Assembly: GCA_017311185.1 (NCBI GenBank)
Contig: JAESUZ010000338.1
Coordinates: 124,001 to 188,000 of the forward strand
Source of the DNA: Proteles cristata cristata
Lineage: Eukaryota > Chordata > Mammalia > Carnivora > Hyaenidae
DNA length: 64,000 nucleotides
Reading direction: 5' to 3'
The notes beneath the pieces are model-generated. The model was not told the origin of the DNA. It saw only the letters and a program-made list of their open reading frames with translations, and did not search any database. Below are positions 11,775-21,599 of the stretch, in pieces (position 1 is the first letter of the stretch; each line of letters starts with the position of its first letter). Both the position numbers and the translations under genes were made by a program.

Positions 11775-11991
11775 GTGGGGGCACCTGGGTGGCTCATTCA
11801 GTTGAGTATCTGACTTCGGCCCAGGTAATGGATTCACAATTTGTGGGTTCAAGTCCATGTCAGCCTTTGCACTGACAGTGTGGAACCTGCTTTGGATTCT
11901 CCATCTCCCTCTCTGTCTGCGCCTCCTCCACTAGTGCACACTCTCACTCTCCTTCTCTCTCAAAAGGAAATAAATACTATAAAACAGAAAT
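11775..11991 (+). mobile_element. SINEC-type SINE, sense
   Basis: Sense copy with GGGCACCTGGGTGGCTCATT head, a diverged body, CT-rich block, TCTCTCAAAAGGAAATAAAT and A tail. An 18-bp TSD with one mismatch lies at 11756-11773 and 11992-12009. With the antisense SINE only about 60 bp upstream it forms an inverted pair. Confidence 0.94.
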
Positions 11992-12063
11992 ATTTAAATT
12001 ATTAGATTGAGTGGAGTTTCATAAATTGGATTATAATTAGTTTCCCTCTTTCCACTTTCACCA

Positions 12064-12128
12064 ATCTCTCTCTCTCTTTCTCTCTCTCTCCCACACACAC
12101 ACAGAGACACACACACACACACACAACA
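12064..12128. repeat. Compound (CT)n/(CA)n microsatellite
   Basis: CT repeats with single interruptions pass into CA repeats interrupted by GAG. All-pyrimidine left half, alternating purine/pyrimidine right half. Likely length-variable. Confidence 0.95.
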
Positions 12129-12503
12129 CCCCACTACAGACACAGACCCAGCAGAGTAGGGCTTATGAAGATCAGATCATGCATAGGAAGTAAAGAAGTC
12201 ACAGTTTCTTTTTACATCTTCCATATGCTGTGGATAAATGACTGCCCTTCTACATTCACAGCATTGAGCAACTCCTCAGAGCAGGCAGCATACATGAGAA
12301 ATAGATGCATTTGGTGCCACACCTGTTCCCATGGCACTCATACCTGGCATAGGAGGTAAATGCAAAACAACCATTATCTTCTACGGCAAATCCTGTGACA
12401 GAACTATAACCAAATATTGTTCGAGCACACAAAAGAGGGAAATTACTCCTGATAGAGGTAGGACAAGGCTCCACAGGTGTAGCTTTGCAAGTGAGATTCA
12501 ACA
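12129..12503. other. Unassigned DNA
   Basis: Nothing recognised. Overlapping frames of 64-84 codons on both strands look like chance. Confidence 0.35.
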
Positions 12504-12620
12504 GTTCCATTTAACAAACATTTTACGCGTCCTTATAATATGCCTGCTACTGTGCTGGGCCCATGCATCTTGAGGGAACAGTCTGTCTGGGGAGGCAGGC
12601 ACAAAGAGATAAAATTCTAT
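12504..12620 (-). mobile_element. L2-like fragment, antisense
   Basis: The order CATTTAACAAACATTTTACG, TGCCTGCTACTGTGCTGGGC, then a GGGAACAGTCTGTCTGGGG-type part follows the antisense L2 3' end. Old and diverged. Edges are approximate. Confidence 0.55.
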
Positions 12621-12799
12621 AAAAGGCATTAAGTCTTAAAATAGGCTGCCTTGGGCATTATGGAAAAAGTGTAAAGTTTGAACTTGCAGACTTCAATTTC
12701 CAAAGAACACCAAGAAACCCAAAGTTGAAAGCAATCAGTGGCAAAGTTCACTGGACCCTCTATCTCCTGCTCAGGGTAAAATACTTTAAAATAGATATT

Positions 12800-12921
12800 G
12801 GGGTGCCTGGGTGGCTCACTCAGTTGAGTGTTCAATCCTTGATATCTGCACAGGTCATGATCCAAGGGTCGTGGAATACAGCCCCACATTGGGCTCCATG
12901 CTTTGCATGGAATCTACTTGG

Positions 12922-12954
<33 letters not shown>

Positions 12955-13042
12955 TCTGCCTCTCTCTGTGGCTTGCTTGTGTTCTCTCTCTCTAAAAATA
13001 AAAAATAATAAAATAAAATAAAATAAATAAAATAAAATAAAT
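12800..13042 (+). mobile_element. Older carnivore SINE subfamily, sense
   Basis: Head GGGGTGCCTGGGTGGCTCAC, then GGTCATGATCCAAGGGTCGTGG and GGGCTCCATGC. The ATGATCC-AGGGTC form is the older, pan-carnivore SINEC type rather than the young felid type. A (CT)n block and an (AAAAT)n-rich tail (about 12996-13050) follow. A diverged TSD lies around 12788-12799 and 13043-13055. Confidence 0.92.
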
Positions 13043-13055
13043 AAAATAAGGTATT

Positions 13056-14200
13056 ATGAGAAGAGTTTGGGGGAGACATATGAGATGATTTCCAAGTCCT
13101 TCCTTGAATTTCCTCCCATCAGATTTGGGAATATAATACCTTTGGTACCACTTGAAAAGGCAGGAACTATGAGTTCAGGATACTGCTTATGTCTCCCAGG
13201 GCATAAACTGCATTTGCCAGCAGCAGCCCGTTCTCCTTCCAGAGAAGTCTGAAGAACAATACACATAGACTGAGAGGAAGGGAGGAGGCCACCAAAGAGA
13301 GTACCGTCCACTTAGGATGACGTCCTATGCTCAGCAGCGGACACTGTCTCAAACAGATAAATTCACAGAGGAGAGAAGAAAAAGTTAGGAGTTTTTTTTT
13401 TTTAAGTTTCTTCTCCAAAATATGGTCTGTAAGAGGGGAAGGAATTCCAAAGAACACAAGTAAATACGCCAGCTCTTGTGCTTTTCCTTTTTCTGTTCTA
13501 TCTGAATCTCAAGAGTAGAGGCAGATGTGGGACAGAAGGACTGTCTCTACTTTGGAGAGTGACTCTCTGTTGGTCATTTCAAACAGATCACGAACCTACA
13601 TATCCCTGGGCAAAGCTCTGAGGGCATTTCACAGGGACAAGTGCTAAGGCAGAAAGATGTTAAATATCTCTTAGGGATTCCTTCCAAAGGGCTGCTTGGG
13701 TGCCCAAGACCAGCTGGGATGTCTAGAGGCTAGATGAACAGATGTCTGGGCATCACTGCTGAACTGAGGTCTCTGCAGAGAGGCGGGAGATGTCTGCTCC
13801 TGGGCCACAGGAAGGGCGGTGGGTGGGGAGCAAGCAGGACCTGCGCAGAGCTGAAGAGGGACAAAAGTGGGGAAGGCAGAAGATGGATCGCCCAGCTACT
13901 TGATGTGATTACCAGAAAGCTTCCTTACTCTTCACGGCTTCTTACCGGCTCTTGTGATGTACTTGGTAAGGATTTGTTGCTATCACCATTGTCTAAAAAT
14001 GAAAGCAGCTAACTGGACCTTGTTGAACATACTGTCTGGAATGCTTTCCTTCACGTTTTTATGGCATATTTGCCTCCTAGTCAACAGGCAGCGAAAATGA
14101 GAGAAGCAGGGAAAACAGAGTTTTGGAGAGGTAATAGCAATAGTATTATCACGGCAACAGTAATATTGGTAATTGTATTGGCATTATTCTAAATGGACTC
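13056..14200. other. Unassigned DNA
   Basis: About 1.1 kb without recognised repeats. Frames up to 96 codons on both strands show no domain. A GC-richer patch at about 13780-13860 gives a 92-codon frame (13734-14012) with no recognisable product. Confidence 0.4.
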
Positions 14201-14345
14201 CAGTGCAATGATTCCCAAAGCCAACACTGAATTCTAATTTCCTGTGAGCTTTTAAAAATCTAGGAATCCAGCCCAGATTTTAGGCCAAAATATGAAATGG
14301 CAAAATCATGCTGATGATTCTGACCTTTAGGGTGGGGGTAACACT
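14201..14345. mobile_element. Possible MER5-like hAT relic
   Basis: CAATGATTCCCAAAG near the start and GAGCTTTTAAAAATCTAGGAATCC in the middle recall MER5-group hAT elements, and GATGATTCTGACC near 14314 recalls their end. No clear terminal repeat or TSD is preserved. Weak call. Confidence 0.3.
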
Positions 14346-14398
14346 TTCAGACAAATAATTTGAATAATTAAATCTTGTGTAGTTTGAATAATCTTGAC

Positions 14399-14695
14399 CA
14401 GTGCTTTCTAAACTGTATTCCATAGAACACTTGGCCCACAGGATGTTAAGAGGCATTACTAATTAAAAGCCTTCTGGATGGAAACGTTGTTGAAATCCAG
14501 GTTAAACAAAGTTAAGCAACCTTTGTTTGGTATTTGTCTTCTCAGATCTTTTCCCGTTGATGCAACACTCACTCTCTGAGGTAAGGCTGTTGTATACAGC
14601 ATTTCCCCACTAGATGTGACAAAAATAGATTAGTGTTTTTCTTTTAAATCCCTCAAGGCTCAAAGGTTACAGTGTATGGGGTTTGGGGAACACTG
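14399..14695. mobile_element. Non-autonomous hAT element with terminal inverted repeats
   Basis: The left end CAGTGCTTTCTAAAC and the reverse complement of the right end, CAGTGTTCCCCAAAC, agree at 11 of 15 positions, as in hAT-Charlie elements. The 8 bp beside each end (14391-14398 ATCTTGAC; 14696-14703 CTCTACAG) both resemble the hAT target form nTCTAGAn, though they have diverged. It is about 297 bp and codes for nothing. Family not named. Confidence 0.6.
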
Positions 14696-14703
14696 CTCTA
14701 CAG

Positions 14704-15639
14704 CCCCCCAGCTCTGCCTCCTTAGATGTGTAGGTAGAGTCAATATAGGCAAGGTATCCAGTACGCTTGAGATGTACAATTAAAAAACAAGACAGTTTCT
14801 CTCCTTTTTATGCACTTACTTGAGCTAAAAAGTAGTGAAACACAGGCAAGATTATACATTCACGAAAGCAAAGTAGCAAGCCATGACATGCGACTGTCCC
14901 TGCAACCAATTTTCTATTTTAAGAATGTTTCTTCCTTTCTTTTTTGGTATTATGACATTTTTACATGATTCATCAATGACTTCTTAAGTTAAATGAGGGG
15001 TGGTCTCGGATATTTTCATGAAGTTCATTTTTACCGCTGCGATGGAAGAATCCTTTTAAAAATTCTTTTCCTTTGTCTCTTACAACTTTTCCCTACTGTT
15101 TTTCCTTTCTCTCTTTGGACACTCTCTGACAACCAATGAACATAATTCACAAGGACAAGTGGGTGTATTGTTATGATTACCAATTCTCAAGTGCACTGTA
15201 CTGTTCCACATCTGGAATACTGTCCCTGAATAAACACAGAACCACCACAACCTATTTATTTTCCCACATTCATATGCTTCCGGGTAGAAGAATTTCTGAT
15301 CAAAACTATAAATAATATGATATGTATTAATTTTTTGCTTCTTTCTTTTCCAGTAGTCAGAAAACCAATAATAAGTTGCTTACCCACACAGACTATTTTC
15401 AAGGCAATGAAATGTTTTGGTGAGTAATTTTTTTTCAGGTCATATTTAAATTTTTCCTAACATTCTTCTAACTAACTCAGGATTTGTTTTGTTTTGCACA
15501 TACTATAACACACATAAAAGGTATCATAGAAGATTCCAAATGAAGTATTTCACAAATGATAAACACACCTGTCACTGGCATTTCTGTGTAGAGCACCACT
15601 AGGTTTTCTTAAATTTTACAAATCTTTGTTTTATTTGTA
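14704..15639. other. AT-rich unassigned DNA
   Basis: No gene or recognised repeat. Old L1 sequence may begin before 15640 but I cannot place the border. Confidence 0.35.
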
Positions 15640-16190
15640 TTTCAGAAAGAATACCCGGTCATTGAAGAAAATTTATAAAATATTTATTAGAAAATAAGAG
15701 AAAATAAAAATCACACCAAATTGTTCTATCTACAGATAACAACATTACATCATATATCCATAAGTAAATATTTTAAGTGATGATTTTTTGGCCTTCTCTA
15801 TGCAAATTATTTGGTAGAATGCTTTTTATACCTAATACACTATAAATCTCTTCCCATGTTATAAAATGTTCTTCTCCAACCTAATTTTAACAACATAGTT
15901 TGCCACTAAATATATACCATGTTTTATACAATCAGTCCATTAATGTTGGATATTCAGGTTGTTTCTAGTTTTTGCTATTATAATATATATTTAAACAAAA
16001 TTTTTATAGCTATATTTTTGGGCACTTATTTTTATTAGTATAAAATTAAGAAGTCCAATATCAGGATTAAACGAAATGAGTATTTCTAAAATTTCTGATG
16101 CCTGTTGCTAAATTCCCTACTAAAAAATGTTTTACTTCTTCACCAGCAGAACAGGAGCATGCTCACTTCTCCAGATCTTCATAAATACCT
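15640..16190 (-). mobile_element. Old L1ME-type 3' fragment, antisense
   Basis: Antisense landmarks of an old L1 3' region occur in order: ACAGATAACAACATTACATC, CTTCCCATGTTATAAAATG, ATTAATGTTGGATATTCAGG followed by TTGTTTCTAGTTTTTGC, and CCAGCAGAACAGGAGCATGC. The run is continuous but mutated. Its promoter and coding parts are absent. Confidence 0.7.
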
Positions 16191-16938
16191 GGTAAGACTA
16201 TCTGAAAGGCAATGGAAATACATTTGCATAGCTACATATTTTGTCTTTTTATATTCCTTAAATTTCAATGGAAATTTCAGAAAGGGGGAAAAGAAAGGGC
16301 TTGATATAAGATGATCATCTTTAACTGGAATGGCTCCCCTCCATCCCAACCAGAGTTTAACTGAAGGAGGTTATTTATGTTTCCAATATAAAACAGCAAA
16401 GAAGGCATGTTCTACCGTGCCTGCTTCTCTGCTTAGCAACTCTGAAGCTTTCCATCATTCATGCAGTCAAGCCTCCTGCTAGAGTTCCCTTAGCATAACA
16501 TTGCTCATGGCTCTCATCTTTACCAAGAGCACAGATGTCCCATTTATACCAATCAGACCTGACTGTAGATAATAAAGCATCAAGAAGTGGCAACGGATAT
16601 TGCAAGTCCCAGGAGATCCCTATATGCCCAGTTATTAACAGAAGTATTTAAAAAAAAAAAAAAAAAAGCATTACAGATTTTATGTCTTGTGTAAGAAAGG
16701 TGCTGGGACCAAGAGAAGAAAAAGAGGCTGAAATGGGAAAGTGAGGAAAGAAGGAGGGGGAAAGAAAGACAGATGTAGGGGAGGAAGGAGTGAAGAAAAC
16801 AATGTGTCAACCCTTAGAAATGAGCATTCCTGTATTTCCCTCAATAAGTGAAAGGAAGCAGGTTAATCTATTTCATTTTGCCTGAAGGCTTCCATTAGAT
16901 TAAACTGGCTCTTGAATGTGTTCGTCATTACTGTCTCA
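16191..16938. other. Unassigned DNA with an A18 run
   Basis: A run of 18 A lies at 16650-16667 and AATAAAG at about 16571. I looked for a processed pseudogene or SINE in front of the run and found none. The reverse-strand 76-codon frame (16580-16810) is a low-complexity reading of a purine-rich stretch. Confidence 0.4.
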
Positions 16939-16946
16939 TCCTCAGG

Positions 16947-17145
16947 CAGTGATTCTCAAGCAGGGGCGATTCTGTCCCCCACAGGAAATTTAGCAATATC
17001 TGGCGACATTCTGATTATAACGAGAGTGTTACTGGCATCTAGTGTATTAGAGGTCAGGGATGCTGCTAACCATATAATGCACAGGACAGCCTCCCACAAC
17101 AAATAGGAATCTGACTGGAAATGTCAATAACGTTGAGAAACCTTG
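16947..17145 (+). mobile_element. MER20-like hAT element
   Basis: Starts CAGTGATTCTCAAGC and ends GTTGAGAAACCTTG, terminal inverted repeats of the hAT-Charlie type. Internal matches to the MER20 pattern: GGAAATTTAGCAATATCTGG, ACTGGCATCTAGTG, GATGCTGCTAACCATA, and AATGCACAGGACAGCC. About 199 bp, close to the family length of about 219. The 8-bp TSD is not recognisable. The same family is present in opposite orientation at 30679-30890. Confidence 0.75.
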
Positions 17146-17218
17146 CTCAAAAGAAAACAAAAGTTTAGTTATCTGTTCTTATTGGAGAAAAGCAATGCCA
17201 TTGCCTATTTCTTCAGCT

Positions 17219-17247
17219 AAAAAAAACAAAAAACAAAAAACAAAAAA
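17219..17247. repeat. (AAAAAAC)n-like A-rich repeat
   Basis: Runs of six to eight A separated by single C, four units. Low complexity, no function inferred. Confidence 0.85.
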
Positions 17248-17329
17248 CTGCAATATAATATACGCTACAAAAAACAACAAAAAATCTCTAGCAGATCATA
17301 GAAAATGTATACTTAATTGATTTTCTTGT

Positions 17330-17480
17330 TTATTTTATTTGTATCAGCTTTATTAATGTACCGCTGATTTACAAAGAATGACACATATTTAACGTGTATA
17401 ATCTGATGAGTTTGGACAGATATAAACACCCATGATACTCTCACTACATCAAAGTAGCAGATAGCTCCAATATATCTCAG
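17330..17480 (-). mobile_element. Old L1M 3'-end relic, antisense
   Basis: TTTATTAATGTACCGCTGAT, then CACATATTTAACGTGTATAATCTGATGAG and ATAAACACCCATGATACTCTC, an antisense old L1 3' end. The segment near 63236-63375 belongs to the same family. Confidence 0.55.
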
Positions 17481-17556
17481 TTTCCTTGTGTCCCTTTGCT
17501 TTGTTTCTTATTGATTTGTTTTAAGTGGTAAAGAATTTAACATGAAATATATCTTC

Positions 17557-17943
17557 CTTGTGGTTTATCTATACCATGGAATACTATATGGCAATGAGAA
17601 ACAATGAAATCTGGCCATGTGTAGCCACATGGATGGACCTTGAGGGTGTTATGCTGAGCGAAATAAGTCAGGCAGAGAAAGACAAATATCATATGTGTGC
17701 ACATATAGGAGGATTAGGAGGAACTTAACAGAGGACCAAGGGGGAGAAGAAGGGCGGAAATGGTGGGGGAAAGGGAGAGAGGCAAACCATGAGAGACTCT
17801 TGAATGCTGACAAAAACTGAGGACTGGTGGATGTGGGGGAGGAGGGGTGGGCATGGAGGAGGACACTTGTGAGGATGAGCACTGGGTGTTATGTGGAAAC
17901 TAATTTGACAATAAACTATTTGTAAAAAAAAAAAAAAAAAAAA
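17557..17943 (+). mobile_element. Young L1 3' end with TSD and poly(A)
   Basis: 5'-truncated copy holding the last ORF2 codons (ATGGAATACTATATGGCAAT, CCACATGGATGGACC), the G-rich 3' UTR, TTGACAATAAACTATTTG and an A tail. A 13-bp perfect TSD, GAAATATATCTTC, lies at 17544-17556 and 17944-17956. A standard target-primed insertion, and the clearest young L1 copy in the window. Confidence 0.95.
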
Positions 17944-17956
17944 GAAATATATCTTC

Positions 17957-18779
17957 TTAACAGATTCTAAAATGCGCAATACCAAATTAACAATAGGCAC
18001 TCTATTGTAGAGCAGATCTCTAGAATTCATTCATTTAGCTTAGCTGAAAATCTCCATCCATTGAATAATTGGTTTATTATATAAACTATGTATAACAATA
18101 AAAATATATATACTTCTAACTTAATTTCATTTTCCTTCTCATCACACTATTTTATTAAACATCTGTTTAATTAATCAAACATATTCAGCAAATTCACTAA
18201 TCAAATTTTTTTTCCTTATCTGAAGTATACTGTTCTTAAAGTTACACTTTCTGGAAATCAAGAAAAAGGATTAGGTGATATTCATTCCTTTCTCTCCTTT
18301 TTTTGCTATAATATACAACATTGTAATGGAAGTTGTGAAAGTGCCAACAAAGTTTTAGATAGCTCATCTTTTTTATTCATACTAAGCTAAAATTTACTAT
18401 ACACAACATGACAAATATAAATTTATAAATATGTAAATAAAATATCTGTCAAGAATGTACTATTGTCTGGCCAACATTCTATATTTTATGTGAAAAAGAT
18501 AAAAGCACAGTATCATTATATATACATAAATATATGTCAGTATATATAATACCATGTATATTATATATCATATAATTATTAATATATTGCAGATATATCA
18601 CAACAAAATAGAAGTGTTGTCTACAGCGCTCTATTGACTCCCTGATGTTTTAGAACTTCCTATTTCAGAGTCTGGTTTTCAGTTTAAAAAACTTTTTCAC
18701 GGACTCCATTGTTTAATAAGTTCTTAAAATTCACGTTATCAAAGATGCCTCACTATTCTAAAACCTGTTAATATAATGT
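17957..18779. other. AT-rich DNA
   Basis: Very AT-rich, with a TA-rich patch at about 18510-18600. No gene or clear repeat, though decayed L1 is plausible. Confidence 0.35.
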
Positions 18780-19465
18780 ACCAAATTAATAAGTCAGGAG
18801 AGAAAACCTATATGATCTTTTTGATGAATGCTAAAAGGAAATTCAATACAGCAACTAAAAATCTGTAATATCCAGAAATAAATACAAGAATAAATATCCT
18901 GGCTCCATGTGAAGAAAACTATAAAAATTCAACTGAGGAATATCACACAAATATTAGATAAATTAAAATCTATATCATGTTTATTCTATGCTGATGGGAA
19001 AGCACATATTTTAAATATGTAAGTTTCTTCTCAAGTTATGTTATAAACTATTAATTTGCTATAGGATTTAAGAACTTATTCCACCATTAATCTGGAAGAT
19101 TAATTTTTTTAATAGCCAGAAATCAAACACAAGGATTTCAAAAGAAAACCAATTTTATATTTTGCCCTACCAGATATCAAACTATAAGGTTTGAAAATAA
19201 AAACAATTGACACTCTTATTAATTTAGAAAAAAACAATTTACTTCTTAGTTTCATTTAGAATAAAATTTCCAGGGAAATATACTAAGTCCTATAATGACA
19301 ATATATAACAAATTTATATTCTAACAGTAAAAGTTAGGATTACTGAACCAATAGTATATAATAAATTTGTCAAGCAATTGTAAAAATTTATTAAGATAGA
19401 TGATACCTTATACCAAGATGTTTCCTAAATTGACTAAAGATTTAAATGTAGAAAATGAACCCATG
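18780..19465 (+). mobile_element. Old L1 ORF2 relic, segment 1
   Basis: A-rich coding-strand L1 sequence with an ORF2-like order: TACCAGATATCAAACTATAAG (about 19169), then TTTCCTAAATTGACTAAAGA with TTTAAATGTAGAAAATGAAC before a SINE. Frames are broken. The relic resumes after the SINE and again after the antisense L1. Left edge approximate. Confidence 0.65.
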
Positions 19466-19693
19466 CAGGACACCTGGGTGGCTCAGTCGGTTAAGCCTGC
19501 GATTTCGGCTCAGGTCATGATCTTGCGGTTCGTGGGTTCGAGCCCCACATTGGGCTCTGTGCTGACTGCCAGCTCAGAGCCTGGAGACTGTTTCAGATTC
19601 TGTATCTCCCTCTATCTTTGACCCTCCTCTGCTCATGCTGTCTGTCTGTCTCTCTCTCTCTCAGAAATAAAACATTTTTAAAAATGCTAAAAA
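19466..19693 (+). mobile_element. SINEC_Fc-type SINE, sense
   Basis: Full-length sense copy with head, B-box-like GGTTCGAGCCC, CTGACTGCCAGCTCAGAGCC, CT block and AATAAAACATTTTTAAAA tail. A 15-bp TSD with one mismatch, GAAAATGAACCCATG, lies at 19451-19465 and 19694-19708. It splits the old L1 ORF2 relic. Confidence 0.96.
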
Positions 19694-20179
19694 GAAAATG
19701 AATCCATGTGTATACTCAAAAAAGTGTAAGATATATATTAGTATAATTTGGGAGTGAGAGTAGGCTTTTCTAAGCATATCAATGTTTGCAAGCATAAAAG
19801 TAACAAACCAATAGCCCAAACAACTGCAAAAAATTTAAAGTTATTATGAAATGAGAAAAATCTATTTATAACATATTATAACAAAGAACTGTTTCTAAAA
19901 GATTTTTTGAAATTAAAAAAAACATACCAACATGCATTTTAGGGAGAATATGCAAAGGAAATGAGCAAAAATAATTTACAAAAGATGAAATGTAAGTGTC
20001 CAAAACACTAAGAAAAATTGATGAGCTTCAGAAATGCAATTGAAATTTTACTGAGCGGAAGCTCAGTAAATTTATTTATTAAATTGGCCAGAATCATAAA
20101 CAATAATAAAAATGCAGAGAAGCATAGGGGAAACAGTTGCTCTCATAGGTCATTGAGAGTCTATATATTGTATGATCTT
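19694..20179 (+). mobile_element. Old L1 ORF2 relic, segment 2
   Basis: Continues the relic: ATTTGGGAGTGAGAGTAGGC with TTTTCTAAGCATATC (about 19746-19780), then A-rich text with AAAATAATTTACAAAAGATG. It ends at the target site of the antisense L1. A small palindrome, ACTGAGC-GGAA-GCTCAGT, lies at about 20051-20068. Confidence 0.6.
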
Positions 20180-20513
20180 TTTTAAAAAAATTTTTAATGT
20201 TTTGGGGCGCCTGGGTGGCTCGGTTGGTTGAGTGTCCGACTTTGGCTCAGGTCATGATCTTGCAGTTCGTGAGTTCGAGCCCCACATTAGGCTCTGTGCT
20301 GACAGCTCAGAGCCTGGAGCCTGCTTCGGATTCTGTGTTTCCCTCTATCTGTGCTCCTCCCCTGCTCACGCTCTGTCTTTCTCTCTCAAGAATAAATAAA
20401 GATTTAAAAAAATTTAAAACAATTTTTTAAAATCTTTTTTTATTTATTGACTTATTGTCAAGTTGGTTTCCATATAACACACAGTGCTCATCCCCACAAG
20501 TGCCCTCCTCCAC
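20180..20513 (-). mobile_element. Young L1 3' end, antisense, split by a SINE
   Basis: The right part (about 20435-20513) is the exact reverse of the young L1 3' end: TTATTGTCAAGTTGGTTTCC, ATATAACACACAGTGCTCAT, CCCCACAAGTGCCCTCCTCC. Its T-rich tail lies left and has been split by a sense SINE. A 10-bp TSD, GTATGATCTT, flanks the composite at 20170-20179 and 20514-20523. The L1 part is only about 80 bp, so it is severely 5'-truncated. Confidence 0.85.
20204..20430 (+). mobile_element. SINEC_Fc-type SINE, sense, inside an L1 tail
   Basis: Head GGGGCGCCTGGGTGGCTCGG, B-box-like region GAGTTCGAGCCCC, CAGCTCAGAGCCTGGAGCC, CT block and AATAAATAAAGATTTAAAA tail. It lies in the T-rich tail of the antisense L1. 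Flanks are A/T homopolymers so the TSD and right edge are ambiguous. Confidence 0.94.
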
Positions 20514-20523
20514 GTATGATCTT

Positions 20524-20947
20524 CTCAGTGGGCAACAGGGCAATGTTTGTCCAAAATTTGAAAAATGTGGGTATCCTTTGATTGAACAATTTATCTTCTA
20601 TTTACCCATCCTAGGAAAATAAATAAAGATACTTGGAAATATTCATCTACAAAGACACTCATCAGTGTGCTCCTTTATAACAGCAAAGAAATAAGTTTCC
20701 ACCAATATAGAATTGATTAATTATATTAATGTAATGCCCTTAACTGGAATATTTTCAATGTCTATCATTATGTATTATAGTTATAAAACATAAAATTTTA
20801 AGTTATAATATACATCATAATTATTTATACTTATAATTATCTGTAAATTTATTCATACGCTTATAATGTTCATCATATATTAAGTGAAGTGGGTAAGTAT
20901 CCATAGTTATCAGCTACCTTATAGAATCCACATAAGAAGAGATTTTT
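20524..20947 (+). mobile_element. Old L1 relic, segment 3 (ORF2 end / 3' UTR)
   Basis: Resumes as L1-like sequence: GGGTATCCTTTGATTGAACAA, a TTTATAACAGCAAAG motif near 20675, ATATATTAAGTGAAGTGGG near 20875. Very AT-rich and decayed. An antisense SINE at 20948 interrupts it, and 3'-UTR-like text may continue to about 21600. Confidence 0.5.
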
Positions 20948-21170
20948 CTTTTGTTATTATTATTTTATGTTTTATTTATTTTTGAGAGAGAGAGAAAGAC
21001 AGCATGAGCAGAGGAGGGTCAGAGAAAGAGGGAGACACAGAATCCAAAGACAGTCTCGAGGATCTGAGCTGTCAGCACAGAGCCCGACGTGGGGATCGAA
21101 CCCATGAACTGTGAGATCATGACCTGAGCCAAAGTCGGATGCTCGACCAACCGAGCCACCCAGGCGCCCC
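20948..21170 (-). mobile_element. SINEC_Fc-type SINE, antisense
   Basis: T/A tail, GA block, AGCTGTCAGCACAGAGCCCGA and intact head ending CCACCCAGGCGCCCC. A TSD of AGAAGAGAT with near matches beyond lies at 20935-20947 and 21171-21183. It faces the sense SINE at 20204 and so forms a long inverted repeat about 520 bp apart. Confidence 0.95.
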
Positions 21171-21599
21171 AGAAGAGATCTCTCTTAGACTTCCCAGACC
21201 AAAAGCCAAAAATACCAAACAAGTATGTCTTAATTTAAAAATCAAAGTGCTACATTTTGTTTTCTGTTACATATTGGAATATTTCATATTTCACTTGAAC
21301 AAATAAACTTCATGAACTAAAGTGTAATAAGGTCAAAGCTATACAACTAACCTTAAGGAAGTAATCATTAGCAAAGAATTAAGGTACTAAGAAGGAACAG
21401 TGCTTTTTATGAAATCATTCCATATCTGATAAAAATATTTAAACTAAAAAAAACAACTTTTGACAGGAAAATACAGTTTGTGCAAATATTGGCATCATGG
21501 GATGCTACAAAGAAATTGTTTTAAAATATTAAAGTAAATCTTTGCATAGAGCACAGAAAAATATCTGAAGATAGATGTGATAACTAAAACTTAATAAAT

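Noticed and set aside
16330..16667. Processed pseudogene ending in the A18 run at 16650
   Set aside because: No coding-like frame, no known gene resemblance, and no target duplication around the stretch.
19466..19560. tRNA-like A and B boxes that could be called tRNA genes
   Set aside because: They are the 5' parts of tRNA-derived SINEs, here and in 27 other places, with SINE bodies, A tails and TSDs. No cloverleaf with intact anticodon arm is supported.
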